25,038 nucleotides of DNA from IMG/VR virus record IMGVR_UViG_3300037586_005309, positions 1 through 25,038 of that record. One strand, given 5' to 3'. Position 1 is the stretch's first letter; the number at the start of each line of letters is the position of its first letter. This DNA is from a virus. The notes below the pieces were generated by a model. That model did no database searches. It worked only from the letters and a program-made list of their open reading frames with translations, and was not told the origin of the DNA. Shown piece by piece: positions 13,270 through 21,688 of this stretch. The position numbers were made by a program, and so were the translations under genes.

Positions 13270-15789
13270 ATGGTCGACCCCAAAGAACTCACTGACGCCG
13301 AAAGACTTAAGGCCCTCATGGATCAAATTAATGAGGGCGGTAGCCGGCGCATAGCCTTATTGGAACAAGAGAAGGCATTTCTGGGAGAAACCCGGGCGTT
13401 CACAGAGTCACAGCAAGAGCTTCTCAATATTAACCTCAACCTAGAACAATCACGCCTTCAAGTGCTACAACAGCAAACGGCGAAGAGCGTTGAAAAACTC
13501 TACAACATAAACTCAGAGATCAACACACTGCGCGAGACCGAGAGGATCAACAAAAAGCTCACGGAAAATGAAGAGGACAGGCTATGGACCCTCAAGAGGC
13601 AGTCAGCTGAGCAGCAGAAGCTGGTTAGTCTGGCGATGGAGAAACTTCGAACCGACCGGCTCGCACAACAGGCAGGCGCCAACCTCGCTAGCGCTCAACA
13701 GAACTTCTATAAAACGACCTTGGGCGTAAGTGATGCCTGGAAGACGACACTTACGGGGGCCATTGTACAGTCCGGATTTAATGTTCAGAAGATGTGGCAG
13801 AACACAAAGGGGATGCTTACCGCTAGTAATATGCTGGGCTCTACATGGATGAAGATTGTGGAGATGACAATCAAGGCGACCAGCGAATATGATTCAATGG
13901 CGGCTAAGATTCGACAGATATCCCATGGCGGTACCGGCCTTAACAGTTTGCAACAACAAACGATGCGCGCCCACATTTCAATGCGCGAATTCGGCGTAAG
14001 CATTCAAGATGCCGGCCAATCAACCGAGTCGCTGCTCAGAAGTATGGCATCTTTTTCGGTATCCTCGGCTCAGACCCGCGAGGCTTTGATACGCCAAACA
14101 AATCTACTTCAGGAAGTGGGCGTTGGGGCACAAGGATCGGCTCAAGCATTTAACTTTATGGACAAGGGTCTAAATATGACGACCCAACAATCTATTCGAT
14201 TATCAAATCGTCTGTTTGGTTTGTCTAAGGCCCTTAAGCAGCCTCCCGATGTCATTTTCAAAGACTGGGAGCAGGCCTCTAATGAACTAGCCAAGTACGG
14301 TGATCGAATGTATGAAGTGTTCGCCGGATTGTCGGCACAGGCGAAGAACACTGGACTCGCCGTGAGCCAGCTTATTGGCATAGCAGCACAGTTTGATACG
14401 TTCGATCAGGCGGGGCAGGCAGTAGGCCGACTTAATGCTATTCTCGGCGGCCCGTATCTTAATGCTATTGAGATGGTATATGCGACAGAGTCTGAACGTA
14501 TCGCCGCGATGCGAGAGTCGATATCGGTTTCAGGCCGAGTATTTACCCAGCTTAGTCGTCACGAGCAACAGGCCATTGCAGCAGCTGCCGGTATTAGAGA
14601 CATGTCCCAAGCCGCGATGCTTTTTGGCGGGAGTTCGCAAACATTTGAACGAGCAGCCGCCAGCCAAGAGGCTTTAGAGAAGAAGGCCAGAGGATCTCAA
14701 AGCGCTCTGAACAAGTTAAAGATGGCTGCTTATGGGCTTGCGGTTAACCTGGCGCCGGTTGTAGAAAAGATGGTAGGTTTTCTAGATATACTAACAAGGA
14801 TTGCTTCACATCCTGTGGGTCGCTTCCTGGGCACCCTCATTATATCAGTTGCTGTATTGACTAAAGGAATAAATGCCGCGGTCTCGGCGGGGAAAGCAAT
14901 GAAGGAGGCGTTCGGTGTACTAAAAAACGTAACAGGGATGTACAATAACACTCTACGGTTTCTTAGTATAACACAGAGAACCAATAATCTTCGGACCCAA
15001 CGGGCAATTGCGGCCGAGACTACAGCTGGCGCCACCAGAATGAGTCTTACCGGTCCGACAGGGCTTTTGGCTCGAGCCAATATGAGGTTGGGAGCCAGCT
15101 GGGGGGCCGCCCTCGCCCCCCTCGCTGCGCTGCTAGTCGGATATTATGCAATGAAGGCCATCGCCCCGGCGCTTAGCAACAGTATGCGCATGATCGCCCA
15201 AAGCGTGAGTATCGCCGCTATTGCGTGGGCCGGCTTAAACATGGCCAAGCAGGGCTTCAACCCTGCGGCCCTGGCAGTGGGCGCCCTAGCCCTCGGCGCC
15301 TTCGTGGGATCCCTCCAGTCTGCCAAGAATAAGGCCCGGGCCTATGAAGAGGGAACGCCGGTAGAGGGAGCAGAGGCAGGCCTTGCCATCGTTGGTGAAG
15401 CCAAGAAGCGCGAGGGTGTCGTCGTCAATCTGGCCGAGGGGCAGCAGGTGCTCAACAATGAAAACACTGAGAAGGTTTTAGCCGCGGGTCACCGGCGCCC
15501 CCCGCGCCCTGAAGTCGAAGGCGAGATGGAAACGATGCCTGCGGCACAACCAGGCGGCATGACGGCCACGGTCCAGGCCGCGATCGCGGAGGCGCTCGCG
15601 CCTGTCGTCAGCGCCCTCCAAGCCATAGCCAGCACAAGCGCAACTGCAGCCGCCACGGGCCCAGTCACAACCGGAGCCGCTGCCGGAGCGCCGGTGGGAA
15701 CCGCAGTCAACCTCTACCTTGATAGGGGGGTCCTGGGCTCGGCGATGGTCGAATATCTCAATAGTGATTCTGAACTGGCGGCAAGATAG
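13270..15789 (+). CDS. Tape measure protein
   Basis: The 839-residue product sets tail length and runs through the tube. Residues 1-135 are a long charged coiled coil (LEQSRLQVLQQQTAKSVEKL and similar). The middle is helical and Ala/Gln/Ser-rich. Hydrophobic segments typical of tape measures lie near 497-545 (RFLGTLIISVAVLTKGINAA) and 610-680 (APLAALLVGYYAMK and NPAALAVGALALGAFVGSL). A common tape-measure end motif follows near 708: LAIVGEAKKREGVVVNLAEG then QQVLNN, the 'vGEaG.e.vv.lp.GaqVl' pattern. The tail is Ala/Pro/Gly-rich. T4 gp29 has 590 residues; since length scales with tail length, a longer tail than T4 is expected. The last 500 bases are markedly more G+C-rich than the rest. Confidence 0.88.
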   Translation: MVDPKELTDAERLKALMDQINEGGSRRIALLEQEKAFLGETRAFTESQQELLNINLNLEQSRLQVLQQQTAKSVEKLYNINSEINTLRETERINKKLTENEEDRLWTLKRQSAEQQKLVSLAMEKLRTDRLAQQAGANLASAQQNFYKTTLGVSDAWKTTLTGAIVQSGFNVQKMWQNTKGMLTASNMLGSTWMKIVEMTIKATSEYDSMAAKIRQISHGGTGLNSLQQQTMRAHISMREFGVSIQDAGQSTESLLRSMASFSVSSAQTREALIRQTNLLQEVGVGAQGSAQAFNFMDKGLNMTTQQSIRLSNRLFGLSKALKQPPDVIFKDWEQASNELAKYGDRMYEVFAGLSAQAKNTGLAVSQLIGIAAQFDTFDQAGQAVGRLNAILGGPYLNAIEMVYATESERIAAMRESISVSGRVFTQLSRHEQQAIAAAAGIRDMSQAAMLFGGSSQTFERAAASQEALEKKARGSQSALNKLKMAAYGLAVNLAPVVEKMVGFLDILTRIASHPVGRFLGTLIISVAVLTKGINAAVSAGKAMKEAFGVLKNVTGMYNNTLRFLSITQRTNNLRTQRAIAAETTAGATRMSLTGPTGLLARANMRLGASWGAALAPLAALLVGYYAMKAIAPALSNSMRMIAQSVSIAAIAWAGLNMAKQGFNPAALAVGALALGAFVGSLQSAKNKARAYEEGTPVEGAEAGLAIVGEAKKREGVVVNLAEGQQVLNNENTEKVLAAGHRRPPRPEVEGEMETMPAAQPGGMTATVQAAIAEALAPVVSALQAIASTSATAAATGPVTTGAAAGAPVGTAVNLYLDRGVLGSAMVEYLNSDSELAAR

Positions 15790-15790
15790 C

Positions 15791-16870
15791 ATGCCTAACA
15801 AAGCAACCCTTCAGAATGTTCCCGCGCTTTTGAGGAAGCAGGGCAAGGATGCAACCGCGATAACGATGGAACTCGGAACGGGCTGGAACGGCTCTGTTAC
15901 GAAGTTCTCGTACGATGGTGTATTTGCCGCGGTCTACAAGGGGGGCACCCTTCCCGGCTGTGATATATCAAGTCCCATAGTAAAACACTGGCTTAAGCGC
16001 GAACTTTTACCATTGCTGGCGAGCCAGATTAATAGCGGCGCGCCGCTTGTCGACGATATCAACACCGACTATCTTCAATTGGAGTATGTGGCTTTAAAAA
16101 AGAAGATTAAAATACCGGGCAGTTTAGTGGTGTTTTCCGACAAGTATGCGCCTTCGTGGAAAAAAGAAAATGTTTATGGACGAATGGATCCTATAGCCAC
16201 ATTTCAAGGCACTGGAAGAAGCTTTGATCTTACCTGGCAAATAAATATTACAGGTCATGATAAAACTGGTCTGCTTAAGGCCGTTTCAGATGTGGCTAAG
16301 TTTATGTATCCTACATACGATGTGACAAATACTGTAAAGGGCACCGGCACGATGCGCGCCCCCCCGCTTCTTCGGTTTACACTAATTAGTGGCGTCGATG
16401 GCACTAACTTATCTCTGATAAGAAACACTTTGGACCCAGCTCAGGGGCTTTTGGGGATTGTGGATAGCTTTTCCTACGGCTCCTTTGTGGCTGGCAAGGG
16501 CGGGGGCGGAGAAATTAATATGGGACGCACACTGGTTGGTAACGAAATAATAGCCGCACCCACCCACACTGATCTTAATTTTAGCGTAACCGTACTCCAT
16601 CAAGACGGCAAAGTGGGATGGACATGGTCTGACGACGGCTTGAGTATTAGTTTTGGGCAGGGGAAGGGCTTTCCCTATGGGTATGGCACGACAGTTCCAG
16701 GCCTCGCGGCTTACCAGACCCAACCCCCCGACCCGGCGGCTCCTACCGTGGTACAAAATAGCAGAGCTCAGGATGATGCTGCTGCTGATGCCTCCGCGGC
16801 GGCAACAGACAGCATAACTGATGCGTCCTTTCCAGGCGCCGAGATACTTATTGAGGAAGATGTGAGTTAG
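15791..16870 (+). CDS. Baseplate tube-associated protein (gp48/gp54 type)
   Basis: I start it at the ATG at 15791, one base after the tape measure stop, giving 359 residues; the in-frame ATG at 15719 lies inside the tape measure gene. YGRMDPIATFQGTGRSFDLT (about residues 131-150), followed by WQI, a helix (KAVSDVAKFMYPTY) and then APPLLRFTLISG and LLGIVDSFSYG, is the pattern of baseplate proteins that cap the hub and start the tube: 'yGRmDPi..yq.T.R.i.lsw.i ... lyP.Y ... aPPLl.v.f ... GllG.id.f'. T4 gp48 (364 residues) and gp54 occupy this place. The C-terminal 50 residues are Ala/Asp/Ser-rich and acidic. I am confident of the baseplate role, less so of which T4 protein it equals. Confidence 0.65.
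   Translation: MPNKATLQNVPALLRKQGKDATAITMELGTGWNGSVTKFSYDGVFAAVYKGGTLPGCDISSPIVKHWLKRELLPLLASQINSGAPLVDDINTDYLQLEYVALKKKIKIPGSLVVFSDKYAPSWKKENVYGRMDPIATFQGTGRSFDLTWQINITGHDKTGLLKAVSDVAKFMYPTYDVTNTVKGTGTMRAPPLLRFTLISGVDGTNLSLIRNTLDPAQGLLGIVDSFSYGSFVAGKGGGGEINMGRTLVGNEIIAAPTHTDLNFSVTVLHQDGKVGWTWSDDGLSISFGQGKGFPYGYGTTVPGLAAYQTQPPDPAAPTVVQNSRAQDDAAADASAAATDSITDASFPGAEILIEEDVS
16034..16047. repeat. 14-base perfect palindrome
   Basis: AGCGGCG followed by CGCCGCT is a perfect 14-base palindrome with a GGCGCGCC centre inside the gp48/54-type gene. It encodes Ser-Gly-Ala-Pro-Leu in frame and may be chance. Confidence 0.3.
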
Positions 16871-16894
16871 ATCCAGGAACAAAGGAAAAATATT

Positions 16895-17233
16895 ATGACT
16901 TCAAGATATGATACAAGAACAATTTTTAAAAACAGAAACAATCTATACTATAATCTTTTTGAGGAGCGTGGTCTTAATCATATTGCTCAATATACGAGCC
17001 CTGTCCTTAGAAAGCTAACCCCGGCGCAATATCGAAGTATAGTGAGGACGGAACACATATGGACAATGGGAGATCGACTTTATAAGTTGGCCGCGGAACA
17101 CTATGGCGATCCTACATTGTGGTGGGTAATCGCACAATTTAATATGAAACCCACCGAGGCTCATTTCAAAGGGGGAGACGTTGTTTATATTCCTTTCCCT
17201 CTTGATCGTTTAATAGATTATTACGGAGCGTAG
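16895..17233 (+). CDS. 53: Baseplate wedge protein with LysM-like domain (gp53-like)
   Basis: The 112-residue product has a LysM-type stretch at about residues 52-100: TEHIWTMGDRLYKLAAEHYG, then DPTLWWVIAQFN and GGDVVYIPFPLDRLIDYY. This 'h.w..GD..y.lA..yYGdp.yWWiIa..N ... G..i.iP' pattern is that of T4 gp53 and its relatives, which bind the wedge to the central hub; T4 gp53 is longer (196). The N-terminal half (RTIFKNRNNLYYNLFEERGL) has the 'R......Y....l..rg...i..y.tp.l' pattern also seen in gp53 proteins. AAAGGA precedes the ATG, and the next gene starts 2 bases after the stop. Confidence 0.83.
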   Translation: MTSRYDTRTIFKNRNNLYYNLFEERGLNHIAQYTSPVLRKLTPAQYRSIVRTEHIWTMGDRLYKLAAEHYGDPTLWWVIAQFNMKPTEAHFKGGDVVYIPFPLDRLIDYYGA

Positions 17234-17235
17234 AT

Positions 17236-20200
17236 ATGGCAAAAAATCCTGCAAAATCTTTTAAAAGAATGCAAGAGGCCGCGAAGGGGGTGGATGGCGA
17301 TACTTTGGGAACAACTCTCGCATTTAATGGCCAGTGCTTTCTAATTCAAAACATGTTCGATTTGTCGAAAAACGCCGAACGGGCGCTGAACTCCGTCGCG
17401 GGCAACCAGCGCAACATCGAGCTCGCCCGCGCGCAGGTACAAGCCGGCACACATCGCCACCACGCCGCCGGGTGGCTTCCCGAGTCGGGCCTTAAGTATG
17501 TTGCTCCGATCCTTTCCTGTACGAACATCAAGCCCGCACAGACATATTCTAGAGTAGTTGGTACCGGATTCGCAGATAAGTTATTGAACCTAACAACTGA
17601 TAAAATGGCCATGTTGGTGCCAAAACTGAGGATTTTTAAAATAGAGTACGAGGGCCGCGAAGACAAAGATGGCTTTTTGCGGCCCGACTACGAGACAGGC
17701 AAAGACGTAGAACTGCTTTTTGAGGACTTTGTAGCATCCGATTCAATAGAAAAAATGTTTCAAATGCGCGGGGGTCGTCTAGGAGGTAGTGGCATTAAAA
17801 GCTTTAAGTGGTCCTTAAAAGGAGTTAACCCGGCCGAGGTTGATGCTAATATAACTGCCGAACTCGTTATTCATTTTAATGATGTGGCCGACGTGTTTAA
17901 AGATCAGTATGGTAAAGTGACCTATAAGGCCGGCCGCGCCGGAAAAGCTAGTTTTTTGGATCTAATTGTGCACGCTCCAAATAAAGTAATTCGTAGGGAT
18001 CCCAACAGTTCGGCGAGCCAAGCCGTCGACCCCCATCCCCAATACATGCTATATGATGGAAAGTTTTTTGAAATAAAGGCTGAAGTTGGGTGGCAGGTCC
18101 CACTCAAGGCCGGCAGAGGTGAGATTTTTACATCGGAGGAGCGAGACGCTATCAAGGAATCTCAAATACCGCTTTACATGCAACTTACAAAGCATCAGTT
18201 TGACTTTAATCAGGATGGATCAGCCGATTTAAAAATCAACTATCGCGCACGGTATGGATATCGAGAAGAGCAGTTTGATCTTATAGGGGTAAGCGACGCT
18301 ACAGAAGCCACAAGGGTAAGCGAAATCGAGGCTCGCATTAGTGAACTCGAAGGGGAAGAGGGCGCCAGCGATGAGACTCAGTATGAAGACGAGCTCGATC
18401 GGGCCGAAGAAGAGCTAGACAGCCTTTTGCAGAACAGATACAGTAAATTGTTGGAACAGCTAGTTGGCAATCAGAGCCAAGGTATACCATGCAAACTACT
18501 CACGACATTCGCAAGCGCTCTTCAGCTGCGTATGCTAAAAGGCGCACAACGTGGTCAAAGTGGCGACTACATGCCCGACGAGCTCAGCGCCATGGACCTA
18601 CAGACCGTCATGCGTCACGCTCGGGAAGACAATGCAACCGGCGGCCGCGCCCTTACCACACAGTGGGCCCCGGGGAGCGTCTGGAACCCGTTTGCTGGGG
18701 AAAAACCAGGGCCCCCTGTCCAAGGAGAGGACATCGGTATCGCCACGCGCGTATCTTCAGAAGATTTTTTCGTATCCCTTACAGGCGAGGCGGGCCAAGG
18801 AAGCGGTAGGCACCTGATGCCGCAGTTCTTTGCGGGCACTGACGTCATACCATACAATGATTTTGTTGCACAACATTCCAACGCCCCTCGGGCAGGCGAA
18901 CCCCTCGCGGCGGATATTGGAGTCGGCCCCGGTGGCCTAACAAGAGCACAGATGGAACGCGAACATCGAGGCAACGATAACCTCGACGCTCAACAGCGCA
19001 TCCTCGCCGGAGTAGAAAGCAGCCGCCTTGGCGAGGAGCGCCCAGCCGAGTTCGAGCGCGAGCCGCCGACCCTTACATCGTTTCGACAGCTTCACGGCGG
19101 TGCATCCGCGGGGTTTCCCGGGTCAAGCAATATCGGCAAGATGGCGGTAAACTTTTTCCTTCTAGGAGACTTGATTGATTCAGTTATTGAAGCCAACAAG
19201 CCGCGCACGGGGATCCCCCGCGGCATAGCACATGAAATCGCAAAGCAGCGATTAGCGTTGACCACTTTGGATTTGCAGTTTTTTAATTTAAAGTTGTTTT
19301 ATTACACAGCTCAAAACAATACAGCGTGGGGAACGCCGGCTGGTCGCGGCTCGCCGATACAGTTTTTTAAAAAAATCAGATATGGAGAGCTGTCTTTTTC
19401 AAAACAAGACGCGGAGAGGCTTTATAAGCCCATTAATATTGCATCACTCCCAATTCAATATGATTTTTTCATGGAGTGGTGGATGAGAAAAGTGGTGAAA
19501 CCCAAGAGGCAGAAGTACTATTTCAACCATTTTATCTCCGATCTCTTAACTGATCTGGTGGGCCCCATGTTGTCAGCAAGATGCTTTTATGGAATTCCAA
19601 CGCGTCAGGCACAGCTGACACAGCTCGATTTTATAACGGACAAAGGGGGTGCCTTTAAACAGCGGCTGTGGCCCCGGCGCAGCACACCTCGCGTTGCTTT
19701 TGTAGATGATCTAATATCGGACAGGATATTGCCAGCAAAAGTCACGGTGCGGGGCACTCGCCCTAGAAACCCGGGTCCCGATATCCATACAAATGTACGA
19801 ACCATTATGATGACCACGTTGGGCCTTACATATCTGGAAGGAGATTATGAGAAAGACACGGCCGGCGGCATATATCATTTTAAAGTAGGCCTGGACCGCG
19901 GTCTTCTGAAGGAGGCCAGCTTTGCGCGCGCAGATGCTCCTTATTTACGAGAAGCTAGAGTAAATCGAGATAAGTTTTTGGGCGCCGAACAACTCAGAGA
20001 GCTTTATAATGTTACGTTGCGCTTGTATGGCTCCCCGCTTTTGAAGCCGGGACAATATATATACGTAACTCCGGCCCCCCTAGGGTTTGGAAATCCCGCG
20101 AAGAAGAACTCGCCGGCGCGCTTTTTAGGGATCGGCGGCTATCATTTGGTAACAGAGGTCAACTCCACCACCGGTAGAGATGGCTATGAAACAACCGTTA

Positions 20201-20277
20201 AAGCGCTCCACCAAGCAATGCCGTACGCAGACCCCCACGCGGCCAACATCCTCGCCACTAACTGGGATATACGGTAG
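17236..20277 (+). CDS. Large baseplate hub-like structural protein
   Basis: This 1013-residue protein starts 2 bases after the gp53-like gene. An early segment (PKLRIFKIEYEGREDKDGFL, VELLFEDFVASDSIEKM, then GGRLGGSGIKSFKWSLKGVN PAEVD) looks like a baseplate domain seen in several T4-like phages. A charged coiled coil follows at about 352-400. A Gly/Pro-rich, G+C-rich stretch lies at about 415-630. The end (about 920-1013) has LYGSPLLKPGQYIYVTPAPL and LGIGGYHLVTEVNSTTGRDG, the 'G.P.l.PG..iyi ... lgigGyy.Vt.v' motif of hub and tail-tip proteins of the gp27/gpD kind. I infer the central hub or a protein bound to it. I see no lysozyme or peptidase signature. Confidence 0.55.
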   Translation: MAKNPAKSFKRMQEAAKGVDGDTLGTTLAFNGQCFLIQNMFDLSKNAERALNSVAGNQRNIELARAQVQAGTHRHHAAGWLPESGLKYVAPILSCTNIKPAQTYSRVVGTGFADKLLNLTTDKMAMLVPKLRIFKIEYEGREDKDGFLRPDYETGKDVELLFEDFVASDSIEKMFQMRGGRLGGSGIKSFKWSLKGVNPAEVDANITAELVIHFNDVADVFKDQYGKVTYKAGRAGKASFLDLIVHAPNKVIRRDPNSSASQAVDPHPQYMLYDGKFFEIKAEVGWQVPLKAGRGEIFTSEERDAIKESQIPLYMQLTKHQFDFNQDGSADLKINYRARYGYREEQFDLIGVSDATEATRVSEIEARISELEGEEGASDETQYEDELDRAEEELDSLLQNRYSKLLEQLVGNQSQGIPCKLLTTFASALQLRMLKGAQRGQSGDYMPDELSAMDLQTVMRHAREDNATGGRALTTQWAPGSVWNPFAGEKPGPPVQGEDIGIATRVSSEDFFVSLTGEAGQGSGRHLMPQFFAGTDVIPYNDFVAQHSNAPRAGEPLAADIGVGPGGLTRAQMEREHRGNDNLDAQQRILAGVESSRLGEERPAEFEREPPTLTSFRQLHGGASAGFPGSSNIGKMAVNFFLLGDLIDSVIEANKPRTGIPRGIAHEIAKQRLALTTLDLQFFNLKLFYYTAQNNTAWGTPAGRGSPIQFFKKIRYGELSFSKQDAERLYKPINIASLPIQYDFFMEWWMRKVVKPKRQKYYFNHFISDLLTDLVGPMLSARCFYGIPTRQAQLTQLDFITDKGGAFKQRLWPRRSTPRVAFVDDLISDRILPAKVTVRGTRPRNPGPDIHTNVRTIMMTTLGLTYLEGDYEKDTAGGIYHFKVGLDRGLLKEASFARADAPYLREARVNRDKFLGAEQLRELYNVTLRLYGSPLLKPGQYIYVTPAPLGFGNPAKKNSPARFLGIGGYHLVTEVNSTTGRDGYETTVKALHQAMPYADPHAANILATNWDIR

Positions 20278-20279
20278 CT

Positions 20280-21680
20280 ATGACGACGGAAGCCACAGGA
20301 AGTACTTTTCCCTACAACCTTATTGAGGCCATGAATCCTCTTGGAGCTAATGATTTAGGGAGCGAAGAGGCTTTTTACGAGCGTAAAAAATATAAAGACG
20401 CCCCGTATTTTCTGGATCTCCCGGTGCCCCTGAAATCATGGTATGATAAGCTTTACTTTGGAAGGGTAGATACTATTCAAAACGGTATCTTAGTTAAGAA
20501 CGGTATGGTTAACCCCCCGGGAATCATGAAGAAGATTGAAACCAAAACCGGAAACGTGTTTGTTTTAAACTTTGTCGCAGACGCTTTTGCAGATCTACGG
20601 GCTCATCTCAAAAGAGTATCTACCGTAGGTATCATTAATCAGAATAGTCTTTATAATGATATTGTTCCCGTTGAGGGCTACGGAGATTATACAAGCCGCT
20701 TCAAAAATCTTAATAAAATATGGGGAAGTCGGCTCACTACACGAATCAACTCTAAGAAACAAATAGCAGATCGAGTTTTGGATTTCAAAACTTACATGAA
20801 GGCGCTTCTGAACTATATGAGCTCAAAAGTAAATGACATGCCCCTCACTCTTAGTGGCTATGCGGTTTCTAATTTTGCTTCGCCGATGGTCTCAGGCCTC
20901 GCCGTTACACTAGCAACAGAAAACTATGGAGATGATGCTGTTAAGTTTCATAAGTATATTTTAGATCCCAACTTCACATATTTTGTTGAAGCTGCACGTA
21001 AGTATGGGTTTTATGTGGACCGCAATGCCCCCTGGAAGCTCATTGCGGATCCTCTTTCGGAGCCCATGCTTGGCTACCTGTCACATTATAAATATCCACT
21101 AATGGAGGAGATTGTAGATCCGAGCGATCCTGCATCGCCGACCAGCGTTAATAAAGAAAACTTTTTTAGTGCCTACTATCGAAAGACATACTTGTCGGAC
21201 GTAGCGGAGTTACAAAATACGCTCTTAAATATGTACAACGCTTTTGTCGACGACTATCCTCGAATAGTCAAAGAAACCACTGGCACCACGCAGTGCCCCC
21301 CGCGCTCCAAAGGTGCTGGTTATAAAGAGATTATCTCTCGCCACACAACCAACATAGCAACGCTTGAGACGTATGGCGATTTATATTGGTTAAATATATA
21401 TTTTAAAATTAGGATCCAAGAAGCAAACCTAGAGTACCCTCACTATAAACAAAAGTTTAATCAAGTAGCTCAAATCTATAAGGTATATGGCCTTGAACGA
21501 GCCACGCGTTATATAAATAACGAGATTAAACCTTATTTATATAATCTCCGGCTTGGCAAAAAAGGCTTGACACGAGATGTAGGAGTTGTTACAATAGGTA
21601 CAGTTAAAGATGCACCAACTGTGGTCGTGGGGGCTAGTGACTCTGGCGGAAGCGATATGGGCGGGGGCAGTTCTTATTAG
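20280..21680 (+). CDS. Unrecognised virion/baseplate protein
   Basis: This 466-residue protein starts 2 bases after the hub-like gene and is the last gene of the structural block. I do not recognise a family. It is rich in aromatic residues (FPYNLIEAMNPLGANDLG near the start; SWYDKLYFGRVDTIQNGILV; LDPNFTYFVEAARKYGFYVD near 230-250) and looks mostly helical with mixed parts. It ends in a Gly/Ser tail (SDSGGSDMGGGSSY). There is no signal peptide or membrane segment. Position after the hub suggests a baseplate or injected protein. The tight spacing implies it is translated together with the hub-like gene. Confidence 0.7.
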   Translation: MTTEATGSTFPYNLIEAMNPLGANDLGSEEAFYERKKYKDAPYFLDLPVPLKSWYDKLYFGRVDTIQNGILVKNGMVNPPGIMKKIETKTGNVFVLNFVADAFADLRAHLKRVSTVGIINQNSLYNDIVPVEGYGDYTSRFKNLNKIWGSRLTTRINSKKQIADRVLDFKTYMKALLNYMSSKVNDMPLTLSGYAVSNFASPMVSGLAVTLATENYGDDAVKFHKYILDPNFTYFVEAARKYGFYVDRNAPWKLIADPLSEPMLGYLSHYKYPLMEEIVDPSDPASPTSVNKENFFSAYYRKTYLSDVAELQNTLLNMYNAFVDDYPRIVKETTGTTQCPPRSKGAGYKEIISRHTTNIATLETYGDLYWLNIYFKIRIQEANLEYPHYKQKFNQVAQIYKVYGLERATRYINNEIKPYLYNLRLGKKGLTRDVGVVTIGTVKDAPTVVVGASDSGGSDMGGGSSY

Positions 21681-21688
21681 GGGGACCT

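Noticed and set aside
15478-15801. Antisense open frames over the end of the tape measure gene
   Set aside because: The G+C-rich Ala/Gly/Pro codons make long chance frames on the opposite strand; the product is Arg/Cys-rich with no known motif.
18489-18817. Extra + strand frames of 88 and 106 codons inside the hub-like gene
   Set aside because: They are alternative frames of a G+C-rich segment with Arg/Pro-rich products and no ribosome binding site.
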